DNA from: Martinezella lusitana
GTDB taxonomy: Bacteria; Pseudomonadota; Alphaproteobacteria; Rhizobiales; Rhizobiaceae
Length of the DNA: 64,000 nucleotides
Reading direction: 5' to 3'
Assembly (NCBI RefSeq): GCF_010668395.1
Contig: NZ_WUEY01000013.1
Location: forward strand, 124,001-188,000
Shown here: in pieces, positions 55,951 to 64,000 of the stretch
Layout of the letters: the number at the start of each line of letters is the position of its first letter
Numbering within the stretch: the stretch's first letter is position 1
The notes under the pieces: generated by a model
Databases searched by the model: none
Told to the model about the DNA's origin: nothing
What the model saw: the letters and a program-made list of their open reading frames with translations, nothing else
Translations under genes and position numbers: made by a program

Positions 55951-56846
55951 TTGTTCGCCTGCGTAGCCAGGTTGATGCCCGGCTCCTTGATCATGTTGTT
56001 CTCAAGCCCCCATTTCTTCATGATGGCGGCATAGGTGCCGTTATCGACCAGTTCCTTGATGGCGTCACGCAAGATGGGGCTGAGCGGCGAATTCTTCGGC
56101 AATACGGCGCCCTGGAACAGATCATCGAAGCCGTTCTTCTGACCGACGCCTGCAAGTTCCAGCTGGCCGTTCGCCTGGGATACGAAATAGGTCAGCGGCG
56201 CCTGTGACGAGAAGAACGCGTCCGAACGCTTGGAGCGGACGGAGAGGATCGATGTCGGCTGGTCGGTGAAGGACTGGACCTGCAGTGCCGGCTTGCCGTC
56301 CTTCGTGCATTTTTCCGCCTGGGCCTTGATGACTTTTTCGGCTGATCCGCCCGCCATGACGGCGATGCGGTGACCGCATGCGCTATCAAGCGTGGTAATG
56401 CCCTTCGGATTGCCCTTTTCGACAGCGAAGACGACGAATTCCTGCACATAGTCGACGAAGTCATTGGCATCCTCGCGCGATGCGAAGTCGCCAACCGGAC
56501 CCTCGGCGTATTGGAAGCGGCCCGAATTGATGCCGCTGAGCAGCGCCGGCAATCCACCGACTGTCGCATGGGTGATCTCGACGCCGAGGATCTGCCCGAT
56601 TGCCTTGGTCAATTCCGCGCTCGCCCCGGTGACGTCGGAGGCGCCGTTGACGATCTCATAGGGCGGAAAGGAGCCGCTGTTGACGGATACCATCTTGCCT
56701 GACGTACGGATGCTTTCCGGCAACTTGGCGCGCAGCTGCTCATTGACCGAAAGTTTCGGCAGGCCGGCGTCCTCAGCAAAGGCCGAGCCTGAAATCATCA
56801 GGCTTGCAGCAACGATATAAGTTAGTTTTTTCAACGACATGCTCAT
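55947..56846 (-). CDS. Amino acid ABC transporter, substrate-binding protein
   Basis: A 299-aa periplasmic binding protein of family 3 (SBP_bac_3) with a signal peptide (LKKLTYIVAASLMISGSAFA). Binding-domain segments are VSVNSGSFPPYEIVNG, AELTKAIGQILGVEI and ILRDAIKELVDNGTYAAIMKKWG at the C-terminus. The ligand cannot be read from sequence; coupling to an M20 amidohydrolase suggests an N-acylated or otherwise conjugated amino acid. Confidence 0.94.
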   Translation of the reverse strand: MSMSLKKLTYIVAASLMISGSAFAEDAGLPKLSVNEQLRAKLPESIRTSGKMVSVNSGSFPPYEIVNGASDVTGASAELTKAIGQILGVEITHATVGGLPALLSGINSGRFQYAEGPVGDFASREDANDFVDYVQEFVVFAVEKGNPKGITTLDSACGHRIAVMAGGSAEKVIKAQAEKCTKDGKPALQVQSFTDQPTSILSVRSKRSDAFFSSQAPLTYFVSQANGQLELAGVGQKNGFDDLFQGAVLPKNSPLSPILRDAIKELVDNGTYAAIMKKWGLENNMIKEPGINLATQANK

Positions 56847-56884
56847 TCCCCTTTTGCTTTGCGTCCTTGAATTTCGGTTGATGC

Positions 56885-57862
56885 TCAGAGTGTGTTCGTC
56901 CGGCTGCCGTCGACGTCGAAGGGAAAGAGTTCTTCCGGCGTCATCAAGCGCGGCAAAATGCCCTGCACATGCAGTTCCCCGGCGAAATCGGCGATCATCT
57001 TGCGATTGGTGGCAAAGCCGCTCGCATCCCAGCCCTCGGGCAGTTCGGCGGCCGATTTCAGCAGCTCGTCGAGCATGAAGGGCGTCGTGTCGGCATATTT
57101 GCGCCGCTTGTTCAGCCAGACGCGCTGCGATTCATCGAGCAAGGCATTCAGCTCCGCCATGACCCAGGGATGCTCGGCGACGAATTCCGCCTTGAAGCCG
57201 ATGAGATGCATACCCGGTACATAGCCCACATCGGCAAAGTAGCGATGCTCGGCGGCGCGGAAATCCGGCAGCAGCTGGCGGAAGCCGGAATTGCCGGCGA
57301 AATAGCCGTCCGGCATGAAGGGCGTAAAGATCGCGTCGAGCTGGCCTTCCTTCAGAAGATTCACCATCGGCCTTTCGCCCGGTGCAGCCTCGATGCGGCC
57401 GGGCCGACCGAACCCGTCGAGGCGGTCGGCGATCGGATGCGCTTCGGTGAGGCGACCGGCATACCACATGGCGTCCTCGACGCCGACGCCTTCGCGCCGG
57501 AGGGCCGCGCGTGTCCAGGTATTGCCGGAATCGCGCCAGCCGGTAACGCCGATGCGCTTGCCGGCCAGCTGCGCAAAGCTCGTGATCGGGCTGTCCTTGG
57601 CGGTGACGACGCATCGATGGCGAAAGCCGCGCATGATGAAGTTCGGGATGCCGACCACGCTTTCATCGCCATCGATGCGCATCTGCGTATAGCGGCTGAA
57701 CGAGGTTTCGGCGGCGTCGTAGGCGTCGCTCTTGCCGACATGGGAAATCAGCGTGCCGACCCGGTCCACCCTGATGTCGAGTTTCGGGGAGGAGACATCG
57801 CCCAGGACCAATGGCGTGATGTAGTCCCAATCGCGAAGGGCAAGGCGAAGAGTAAGGGGCAT
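56885..57862 (-). CDS. Cytosolic protein of NMT1/dihydroxyphthalate-decarboxylase-like (periplasmic-binding fold)
   Basis: A 325-aa protein like the 4,5-dihydroxyphthalate decarboxylase/NMT1 group, with a type II periplasmic-binding fold (KRIGVTGWRDSGNTWTRAALRREG, then GQLDAIFTPFMPDGYF). There is no signal peptide, so it is either a cytosolic enzyme or receptor. The ATG at 57862 is chosen over GTG 57871. It is the first gene of the transporter operon, 38 bp before the SBP gene, and 100 bp from the divergent MocR gene. It may act on the imported compound. Confidence 0.78.
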   Translation of the reverse strand: MPLTLRLALRDWDYITPLVLGDVSSPKLDIRVDRVGTLISHVGKSDAYDAAETSFSRYTQMRIDGDESVVGIPNFIMRGFRHRCVVTAKDSPITSFAQLAGKRIGVTGWRDSGNTWTRAALRREGVGVEDAMWYAGRLTEAHPIADRLDGFGRPGRIEAAPGERPMVNLLKEGQLDAIFTPFMPDGYFAGNSGFRQLLPDFRAAEHRYFADVGYVPGMHLIGFKAEFVAEHPWVMAELNALLDESQRVWLNKRRKYADTTPFMLDELLKSAAELPEGWDASGFATNRKMIADFAGELHVQGILPRLMTPEELFPFDVDGSRTNTL

Positions 57863-57901
57863 GAAATTCACTCGCGGGATAACTTGTTTTTCAAATGATT
57901 A

Positions 57902-57947
57902 AATGTTCAAAATGGCTCGATCAAATGTTATTACGTTATTGAACATT
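57902..57947. promoter_or_regulatory. Inverted repeat AATGTTCAA-N28-TTGAACATT in the MocR/operon gap
   Basis: Perfect 9-bp inverted repeat with centres 37 bp apart (about 3.5 helical turns) in the 100-bp gap between the transporter operon and the MocR gene. Wide-spaced half-sites suit the dimeric MocR-type regulators. A TCAAATG direct repeat (57891, 57921) lies here as well. Confidence 0.6.
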
Positions 57948-57962
57948 AAAATTGGCGCATAA

Positions 57963-59291
57963 ATGAGCGAAACTCGGGACGCGAACTGGTTTGCCGAAAA
58001 ATTGAACGATCGGTCGATCCGAGGCATCGCATTGGAGACGAGCGCGCTCATTCGGGCCGGCGCCCTGCCGGTCGGCACCAAATTGCCGCCCATCCGCGAT
58101 CTCGCTTTTGCGCTCGGTATCAGCCCTGCAACCCTCTCGGAAGCCTGGAGCGAACTCAGGCGCCAGAAGATCATCAGCGGCCGGGGTCGCAACGGCACCT
58201 GGGTCAGCGGCGATCGCTTCATCAGCCAGCCGGCGCGGCTTGCAAGCGCCGGCCACTATGGCGATCATGTCCTTGATCTGACGTCAGCCGGGCCGGATGT
58301 TCGGCTGCTTCCGAAGTTGGAGACGGCGATGGCGCATGGCGCATCGGCGGAGAACCTGAACAGCTATGAGCGCAGCCGTATCCTGCCGGAGCTGGAGACG
58401 GCGGTCAGGAAGACCTGGCCTTACGAGCCGGAGGCGTTCCTCGCGACCAATGGCGGCTACAATGCCGTCTATACCCTGGTCAACGCCCTCGTGATGCCCG
58501 GCGCCGCCGTCGCGATCGAGGATCCGACCGGCATGCGGCTTCTGGATATCCTCGAGGATCGCGGCGCTCGTATCATTCCGGTCAAATGCGATGAGGAAGG
58601 GCCGCTGCCGTCTTCGCTGGAAGAGGCACTGAGATACCGCCCGGTCGCCTTTATTTTCCAGCCGCGGTTGCATTCCGTCACCGGTCAGAGCGTGAGTGCG
58701 GCCCGCATGGCGCGCATCGCGGAAATCCTGCGGGACAGGGATACGCTGATCGTGGAGGATGACGGTGTTGGCGATATCTCGACGGCGCCGCGGCATTCGC
58801 TGGGCCGGATCTACCCCGATCGAGTCATCCATATTCTCTCCTATTCGAAGACGCATGGGCCGGATCTGCGTCTGGCGGTGTTGTCGAGCTCCCGCGCCAT
58901 AGTTGATCAAATCCAGTCCTACCGCAGTTTCAGCTCCGGCTGGACCAGTCGTATTCTGCAGTCCGCGGTCGCCTGGCTGCTGCGGGATCCCACGACCGAG
59001 GCCTGCCTGGATCACGCTCGCAGCATCTATCGGGAGCGCCGCGCCGGCCTGATCGACGCGCTCGCAGAGCGCGGAGTCCCCGCGCAGCATGGCGGCGGCT
59101 TATGCGCGTGGATACCGATTTCGTCGGAACCGTTCGCGATGGTGACGCTTGCAGCACGCGGCATAGCGGTCAGCCCCGGGGCTAAATTTTCCATTCTGCC
59201 GAGCAGCCACCTGCGCGTCGTGACGGCGACGCTTTCCGAACGGCTTGAGGAAGTCGCGGACGCCATCGCCTTGGCTGCCGTGCATACCTGA
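57963..59291 (+). CDS. MocR/PdxR-type regulator (GntR HTH + aminotransferase domain)
   Basis: A 442-aa two-domain regulator. The N-terminal GntR winged helix (about 20-85: LPVGTKLPPIRDLAFALGIS) is followed by a fold-type I aminotransferase domain with the PLP Lys in HILSYSKTHGPDLRL and Asn/Asp positions in NGGYNAVYTLVN and VEDDGVGDIS. MocR proteins bind PLP and often an amino-compound effector. It is divergent from the M20/ABC operon, its likely target. The GABA or taurine type of effector is a possibility but not supported. Confidence 0.92.
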   Translation: MSETRDANWFAEKLNDRSIRGIALETSALIRAGALPVGTKLPPIRDLAFALGISPATLSEAWSELRRQKIISGRGRNGTWVSGDRFISQPARLASAGHYGDHVLDLTSAGPDVRLLPKLETAMAHGASAENLNSYERSRILPELETAVRKTWPYEPEAFLATNGGYNAVYTLVNALVMPGAAVAIEDPTGMRLLDILEDRGARIIPVKCDEEGPLPSSLEEALRYRPVAFIFQPRLHSVTGQSVSAARMARIAEILRDRDTLIVEDDGVGDISTAPRHSLGRIYPDRVIHILSYSKTHGPDLRLAVLSSSRAIVDQIQSYRSFSSGWTSRILQSAVAWLLRDPTTEACLDHARSIYRERRAGLIDALAERGVPAQHGGGLCAWIPISSEPFAMVTLAARGIAVSPGAKFSILPSSHLRVVTATLSERLEEVADAIALAAVHT

Positions 59292-59318
59292 TCGACGGGC
59301 ATGCCTGATCTTTGAGGG

Positions 59319-60389
59319 CTAGCCGCCCTGGCGTGCCTCCACGCTGTTGGTCGAGTTTCTCCATAAGCCGGCAAATCGAACCAGCACCGCAGCCAGTTTT
59401 GCCGAGATGAGCGCGATGACGGAAACCACAACAAGATAGATTGCGATATAGATCGGCTGCGGCAGCTGGATATTGTGCATCAGCTGCGCGTAGATCTCGG
59501 TAAAGCCGCGATGGCACATATAGATCGGATAGGAGAGATAGCCGAGAAATATGCCGAGCCGCTGCAGCCTGGCCGGCAATTCGAGCATCGTGCCGGCCAG
59601 CACGATCAGCGGCGAAATCAGGATGCAGAAGATCAGCGCATATTTCAGCGAATAGGTCGGAAGAAGCAGCAGGACGCAGATTGCCGCGATCGGCAGGAGG
59701 GCCGCATAGCTGTTCATGGTCCGGCCGAACACTGTATTGCTTCGCAGCCGATAGAGGATCATTCCGAGCGTGAAGGAGAAGAAGACGCGGGCAAACCCGC
59801 CATCCACCGAACGCCATTCCCAGCCGAGATCGAGCGATTTGTGATAGAAGACCGAGGCGATGAGAAGCGCGAGCGACGCCGCGGCGACAAGAATGAGGCT
59901 TCGCGTTTTCAGCCGAAACAGCCCGAGCGCGAACACCAGGTTGGCGAGCAGTTCCCAAAACAGCGACCAGGCGGGGCCGTTCAAGGGATAGAGCGCCAGG
60001 ATGTCTCCCGCCGACCGGGTGAGAAAACTCGGCGAGGGCAGCATGAAAGCCGTCGATAATATGCTTGCCCCAAGGTCGGCCCGTCCGACGCCTGATGCCT
60101 TCCAATGCAGCAGCAATTGCACAAGGCCGTAGACGCTGCCGATGAGGAAGAGCGGATAGAGGCGTGCATAGCGTGCCTTCATGAAGGCCAGAACGGTCAT
60201 GCCGCCCGCGAGTTTTTCCCCATAGGCCCGGGCGATGACGAACCCACTGAGCACGAAGAAGAAATCGACGGCGATGTAGGCCGATGGCGCATACGGCCTG
60301 TCGAGGTGATAGACGACGACGGCGAATGCGGCGAGCCCGCGCATTGCGTCGAGGGCGGCATATCTATGTCTCGTTGCATCGGCCGGCAT
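59319..60389 (-). CDS. Acyltransferase 3 family membrane protein (OafA-like)
   Basis: A 356-aa integral membrane acyltransferase with RYAALDAMRGLAAFAVVVYHL at the N-terminus, AVDFFFVLSGFVIARAYG and about ten membrane helices. It probably O-acetylates or succinylates exopolysaccharide or O-antigen. It closes a group on the minus strand with a glycosyltransferase and a Wzx-like flippase, so its substrate is probably the same glycan. Confidence 0.88.
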   Translation of the reverse strand: MPADATRHRYAALDAMRGLAAFAVVVYHLDRPYAPSAYIAVDFFFVLSGFVIARAYGEKLAGGMTVLAFMKARYARLYPLFLIGSVYGLVQLLLHWKASGVGRADLGASILSTAFMLPSPSFLTRSAGDILALYPLNGPAWSLFWELLANLVFALGLFRLKTRSLILVAAASLALLIASVFYHKSLDLGWEWRSVDGGFARVFFSFTLGMILYRLRSNTVFGRTMNSYAALLPIAAICVLLLLPTYSLKYALIFCILISPLIVLAGTMLELPARLQRLGIFLGYLSYPIYMCHRGFTEIYAQLMHNIQLPQPIYIAIYLVVVSVIALISAKLAAVLVRFAGLWRNSTNSVEARQGG

Positions 60390-60428
60390 CGATCGAAACC
60401 TCGTTGAGCGAAAGGGTGTGTGCGTGAG

Positions 60429-61244
60429 CTATCCGGCGGCGCGCATTCCGAAGAACTCGCTTTTCAGATTGCGATCGAGCGGCCGTACCCGCGAAAGGTT
60501 GCCCAGCAGCTGGCGGGGATGCGTCAGCACCGATCGGTTCAGGAAATGGGTCCGAAGCAGGTTGGACGACTTGCTGTGGGCGCCGCTATGCCCGACCCGA
60601 TAGATTGCGCCGCGGAAGGGAAGCGATCCGAGCGGGGAGCCTGCCTCGGAAAGCAGCTTGCCGATGCGCACATGGCTGCCGAGCATGGATTTGATGTAGT
60701 CGACGTCCGCCTGTTCGAAGGTCGCCGGCAACCGGTAGAGATCGGACCGGATGATCAGCGACGTGCCGCAGTAGTTGGCAAAGTCGTTATGATGCAGCAG
60801 CAGCCGGCCGCCTTCGTTCCAAAGATAACCCCGGTCGATCTTCCAGCCGTTGGCATCGCTGTTTCGGGCGGCGAAATCGACGATATTGGCGCTGACGAAA
60901 TCATCGTCGTCGACGATCATGAAGAAGCGCGTGTCGCGCGCGGAAAGCATGCCGCTCAGAACGCGCCGGCCCTTGTCCAGGCGGAATGCGTCGTAGACCT
61001 TCTCTCGGTCGGCGCCATCGATATCGTGAAGCTGGTTCGGCGGAAACGTGACGCGCTCGGCCGAGAAATTCGGCGGCAGTTCGGGCAGGTCGGCCCCCTC
61101 GTTGGCAACGATCACGCCGCGCCAATTGCCATTCGACTGCCCGGAAATCGAAGCGATGGTCTGAGCCAGGCGCCTTTTCAGCGAGGGCCAGTCATTGGAG
61201 TTGGCCTGATGGCGAACGGGAATGATAAACGTAACCAGTGTCAT
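60429..61244 (-). CDS. Family 2-like glycosyltransferase
   Basis: A 271-aa GT-A fold transferase beginning MTLVTFIIPVRHQ. The metal-binding DXD-like motif is FMIVDDDDFVSANIV; RGYLWNEGGRLLLHHNDF and the DVDYIKSMLG region follow. No membrane helix, so it acts at the cytoplasmic face. Its role is to extend a surface polysaccharide; the sugar is unknown. ATG 61244 is chosen for AAAGGCGC just upstream; ATG 61262 is possible. It lies 93 bp behind the flippase. Confidence 0.85.
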   Translation of the reverse strand: MTLVTFIIPVRHQANSNDWPSLKRRLAQTIASISGQSNGNWRGVIVANEGADLPELPPNFSAERVTFPPNQLHDIDGADREKVYDAFRLDKGRRVLSGMLSARDTRFFMIVDDDDFVSANIVDFAARNSDANGWKIDRGYLWNEGGRLLLHHNDFANYCGTSLIIRSDLYRLPATFEQADVDYIKSMLGSHVRIGKLLSEAGSPLGSLPFRGAIYRVGHSGAHSKSSNLLRTHFLNRSVLTHPRQLLGNLSRVRPLDRNLKSEFFGMRAAG

Positions 61245-61337
61245 GATGCGCCTTTCTGACATTTGGTGTTGCTGTCGCGGGGATCAGGGAGGCAATGGGG
61301 GATTTGCTCTCTCCGGATCCCATGGTCGCGACGGCCG

Positions 61338-62834
61338 CTACTGTGCCTTTGCGCGGCGACCTTGCAGCGTCGTCCGCACGAGGAAGAGGATCCTTTCCCT
61401 GCATAGAAGAAGGATAAGGCCCGAATAGGTGAGGCCGCCGACCAGAATTTCGCAGACCAGGCGCGTGGCGAGGGACCAGTCGCCAAGGGCGGAGGATGTT
61501 GCCAGCACTGCGACGAGCATGCCGAGGTAAGCGGCGATCGGCCTCAGGAACTGGCCGAAATATTCCGCGATGCTGAGCCCGATCAGTTTCGAGACCATCC
61601 AAAGCGTTACCGGCCATAGCAGGATCACGCCCAGCATCAGCCCAAAGACGACGGTTGCGACGCCGTACTCGTGAAGAAGGAGAACGGTGAGGATGGCGAC
61701 GATGTTGCGTACCAGCTGATAGTAGAACCACCAGTCGGACTTGCCCTGGCTGGTAATCAGCGATGCCTGGATGACACCGATGCCGGCCATCAGGCCGATC
61801 ACGCAGAAGAAACGAACGGGCCAGATGGCCGCCGTCCAATGGGGTCCGAAGATCAGCGGAATGGCGTCGTCGGCGACGGCTGCAAGCCCCATGAAGGCCG
61901 GGAAGGACACGAGAGAGCAGCCGAAGGTCGCCATGAGGAAGGCTTCGCGCACCTTGTTCTGGTCGTGCTGCAGGGAGGAGAGCAGCACATGGCTGACCGA
62001 CGTCAGGCCGCCAGCCACCACGTTGTTGAGCATCTCATAGAGCCGACGGGCGAAATTGTAGATGCCGAGAGCGGCAGGGCTGACCAGGGTGCCGATAATC
62101 AGCTGGTCGAGATTCATCGTCTGCAGGAAGCGGTTGCCCGAGGCGAAGATGCCGTAGTGCAGAAGCTCCCGCAGGCTGGAGAGCTTGATCCTGAAACCCG
62201 GCAGCCACCGTGCGCCCCAGAAGGCTGCGATGCAGGCTGCGGCTGGCGCGGCGATCTGGGCAATCGCAAGCGCCCAGAGTCCGAAGCCGGCGAAAATCAG
62301 CGAAAGGCAGATGGTCGCCGAGACGAAGGTGGCGATCGCGGTGCGTACGGCTGCAAGATGAAAGGACATCGTCCGGCCGATCAGGGCATTGGGGACGATA
62401 ATCATCATGTCGAAGAAGATTTTCAGCCCGATAATCATCAACAGGCTGACGATCTCGTCATGGCCCACCCAATGGGCAAGCGTCGGCGAAAGGACAAACA
62501 GCGCGGCATAGAGAATTGCCGCCGAGAAGAAGGACAGCCAGAAGACGGTATCGAGATGGCTGCGCCGTATCGATTTCTGCTGGATCAAGGCCTCGCCGAA
62601 GGCCGTCGGCCCAAAACCGGCGGCGAAACTGACGATGGCGAAGGCGAGTGCGACAAGGCCAAAATCCTGCGGCAGGAGAAAGCGGGAAGTGACGACGAAG
62701 ACCAGGCTGTTGAGCGCCGTGGGGATCAGCGTGTCCAGCGCCGACCAGAAGGCGCCTCTCAGCGCAGCCCGCGACCGGTTTTCGCTCAGATGTTCAAAGA
62801 CGATTTCATCGGCTTCGGAAACCAGCAAACGCAC
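61338..62834 (-). CDS. Wzx-type polysaccharide flippase
   Basis: A 498-aa protein of the MOP/PST flippase family with about 12-14 membrane helices (SRFLLPQDFGLVALAFAIVSF at the second helix is a family mark). It moves lipid-linked sugar repeat units across the inner membrane. Start GTG 62834 with a TTG at 62828 as alternative; GGCGAGG is close by. First of a minus-strand group with the glycosyltransferase and acyltransferase. A 15-bp palindrome lies 128 bp upstream. Confidence 0.9.
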   Translation of the reverse strand: MRLLVSEADEIVFEHLSENRSRAALRGAFWSALDTLIPTALNSLVFVVTSRFLLPQDFGLVALAFAIVSFAAGFGPTAFGEALIQQKSIRRSHLDTVFWLSFFSAAILYAALFVLSPTLAHWVGHDEIVSLLMIIGLKIFFDMMIIVPNALIGRTMSFHLAAVRTAIATFVSATICLSLIFAGFGLWALAIAQIAAPAAACIAAFWGARWLPGFRIKLSSLRELLHYGIFASGNRFLQTMNLDQLIIGTLVSPAALGIYNFARRLYEMLNNVVAGGLTSVSHVLLSSLQHDQNKVREAFLMATFGCSLVSFPAFMGLAAVADDAIPLIFGPHWTAAIWPVRFFCVIGLMAGIGVIQASLITSQGKSDWWFYYQLVRNIVAILTVLLLHEYGVATVVFGLMLGVILLWPVTLWMVSKLIGLSIAEYFGQFLRPIAAYLGMLVAVLATSSALGDWSLATRLVCEILVGGLTYSGLILLLCRERILFLVRTTLQGRRAKAQ

Positions 62835-62962
62835 ACCTCGCCATCCAGATTGTCGTCATATGCCGAGTTCCGGCATCCGCTCGCGCCGCAATTCGCCCGG
62901 CGGGCGTGACGGCGTGTCGGATGCTTGATCTAGGCCAGCTCTTCGATTTGTCTAGGGAGGAT

Positions 62963-62977
62963 TGTTGCATTGCAACA
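62963..62977. promoter_or_regulatory. Palindrome TGTTGCA-T-TGCAACA upstream of the flippase gene
   Basis: A perfect 7-bp inverted repeat with a one-base centre, 128 bp upstream of the flippase start and 77 bp from the end of the J-domain gene. It is a candidate operator for the polysaccharide group. No regulator gene is adjacent. Confidence 0.45.
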
Positions 62978-63053
62978 TTGCGTTGCTGAAAATGATTGCG
63001 CGATCAAGGCAGACGCGAAATCCGTGTCCTCAATGCGGCCGGAAATGCCGTCA

Positions 63054-63683
63054 CTATTGCGCGGCGGAACGAATCTGCGGCTCATCCCACTCGATTTCGG
63101 CAGCTACATCCGCCTCGTCCTGCAGCTCGTTCAGTTCATAGAGATAGCCTTCAAGCATGTCGCAGGCACGTTCGCTCGCGCCGATCTTTGCTTCCGTTTC
63201 GCTGATGGCGGTGGCGATCGCCTTGATACGGGCGCGCAGCATGTGGCCGACCACATCCTTGCCGGGTCGCTTGCCAAGTCGCTCGAGGTGAAGGCCGATG
63301 CGATTGGAATGCCGTTCGAGTTCGCTCTTGCTGAAATTCGCCTTGCGAATGTCTTCGAGAAGGCTCGTGCGCATCTTGGCGACGGGATCGAAGGTTCCGG
63401 GCTCGCGCTCGTCCAGCACCATCTCGGTAATGAGCTTTTCGATGGCGACCAGCGCTTGAAGATCGACGGCATCGGTCAATTCGACGTCATAGCCGGTATC
63501 GTCGAACACCTTGCGGCGCACGGGATCGAGAAGCAACTCGTAGGCTTTCTGCAAACGGGCGAAAGCATCCGTATCGCCGCCGGAATCCGGATGGGCTGCT
63601 TTCGCGCGCTTGCGATAAGCCGCCTTGACCTGCTCTTCGTTCGCATCGCGCGCAACGCCGAGTATATCGTATGGATCAGTCAC
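63054..63683 (-). CDS. J-domain protein (DnaJ-like co-chaperone)
   Basis: A 209-aa protein with an N-terminal J domain (PYDILGVARDANEEQVKAAYRKRAKAAHPDSGG, HPD at 31-33) that stimulates DnaK. No Gly/Phe-rich or zinc-finger region. The remaining 140 residues are a charged helical region (about 75-200) that I do not recognise and that may bind a specific client. The start is GTG 63683 with GGAG upstream. Confidence 0.87.
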   Translation of the reverse strand: MTDPYDILGVARDANEEQVKAAYRKRAKAAHPDSGGDTDAFARLQKAYELLLDPVRRKVFDDTGYDVELTDAVDLQALVAIEKLITEMVLDEREPGTFDPVAKMRTSLLEDIRKANFSKSELERHSNRIGLHLERLGKRPGKDVVGHMLRARIKAIATAISETEAKIGASERACDMLEGYLYELNELQDEADVAAEIEWDEPQIRSAAQ

Positions 63684-64000
63684 TCCAACTCCTGCCGCCG
63701 CCTATTCCTGCTTCCAGGGCCTTTTGCCGCTGATCTTGCTGGCGGGTTTAAACGTGCCGCCGGCCTGTTTCAATCGGCTCCGGCGCTATTTGTACCATCA
63801 CCAAGGCAGAGTTTGGACAAAAAGCGACATGTGTCAAAGGCGAACTGCCTCTTCTGTGGAAATGCGTGACCTCGGATCACCCCGTCGAGGAAGGCGGTCG
63901 AGCGTGCCTGTTTGAGCCGGCAGAGCTGGGCAAGGCGGTTGGCCCGAGCGGCAGGGCCTGCTGGTGATACAACGACAATCGGCCCGCTCCCTTGGAGGAA
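63684..64000. other. Right-hand end, no gene supported
   Basis: Two overlapping open frames reach this stretch: a minus-strand one that enters from the right edge and stops near 63778 (about 74 codons, high GC at codon third positions near the edge) and a plus-strand frame of about 75 codons ending near 63979 without a start. Neither resembles a family. The edge frame might be the end of a gene beyond the window. Confidence 0.25.

Noticed and set aside
63684-64000. Partial gene entering from the right edge (minus strand)
   Set aside because: Frame is open for about 74 codons but no family or start is visible; too weak to list as a gene.

Overview
This 64-kb window is high-GC alphaproteobacterial DNA, most likely from Rhizobium. 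The basis is rhizobial-type families (GCG_CRPN-type secreted peptide, DUF992, BON, CsbD, a RimJ-like GNAT, a LuxR/PAS protein), a perfect CtrA box (TTAA-N7-TTAAC) before minC, and a minCDE operon set among accessory metabolism. In many Rhizobiaceae minCDE lies on a secondary replicon (chromid), so a chromid origin is plausible but cannot be shown from the sequence. I see no rRNA, tRNA, CRISPR array, insertion sequence, prophage or integrase.

Layout. 1-5.3 kb: dipZ (runs off the left edge) divergent from a Tat-exported epoxide-hydrolase-like protein and an OmpR/HK pair; the shared upstream region carries two mirrored pairs of GATACA repeats. 5.3-8.4 kb: ohr, two small proteins and minCDE. 8.5-14.6 kb: a polysaccharide deacetylase, then a TetR repressor facing a pspA-yiaA-aas operon with three near-identical palindromes between them; Aas is a fused lysophospholipid flippase/acyltransferase/acyl-ACP synthetase, so this looks like a membrane-damage repair module. 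14.6-17.9 kb: RR-HK behind a DUF4173 membrane protein. 18-22.2 kb: diguanylate cyclase, serine hydrolase, GNAT. 22.2-25 kb: AraC regulator divergent from leuA, which has a candidate attenuator. 25-30.3 kb: DCC/DUF4166 pair, TetR-quinone oxidoreductase pair with a shared operator motif, GCG_CRPN peptide, PAP2 phosphatase. 30.7-34.8 kb: an AcoR-like activator without its AAA+ domain, aldehyde dehydrogenase, DUF779, DJ-1, RHH protein.

35-42 kb: a hypothetical protein, a decayed TetR tail, a polyphosphate-glucokinase-like ROK kinase coupled to a GH15 glucoamylase, MYG1, and a TetR/hydrolase pair around a palindrome. 42-48.7 kb: Zn alcohol dehydrogenase, an aldo/keto reductase lacking two catalytic tetrad residues, a PAS-LuxR regulator, CsbD-BON-DUF992 stress proteins, an acyltransferase. 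48.7-52.7 kb: katG divergent from oxyR, then a small protein behind a 36-bp interleaved palindrome. 52.9-59.3 kb: an M20 amidohydrolase/amino-acid ABC transporter operon divergent from a MocR regulator. 59.3-62.8 kb: a surface-polysaccharide group (acyltransferase, glycosyltransferase, flippase). 63 kb: a J-domain protein.

Main themes are envelope and oxidative stress (dipZ, ohr, pspA-aas, katG/oxyR, CsbD/BON), division-site placement, and many self-contained regulator-target pairs whose operators can be read directly. The strongest candidate for an under-described system is TetR-PspA-YiaA-Aas with its triple operator.
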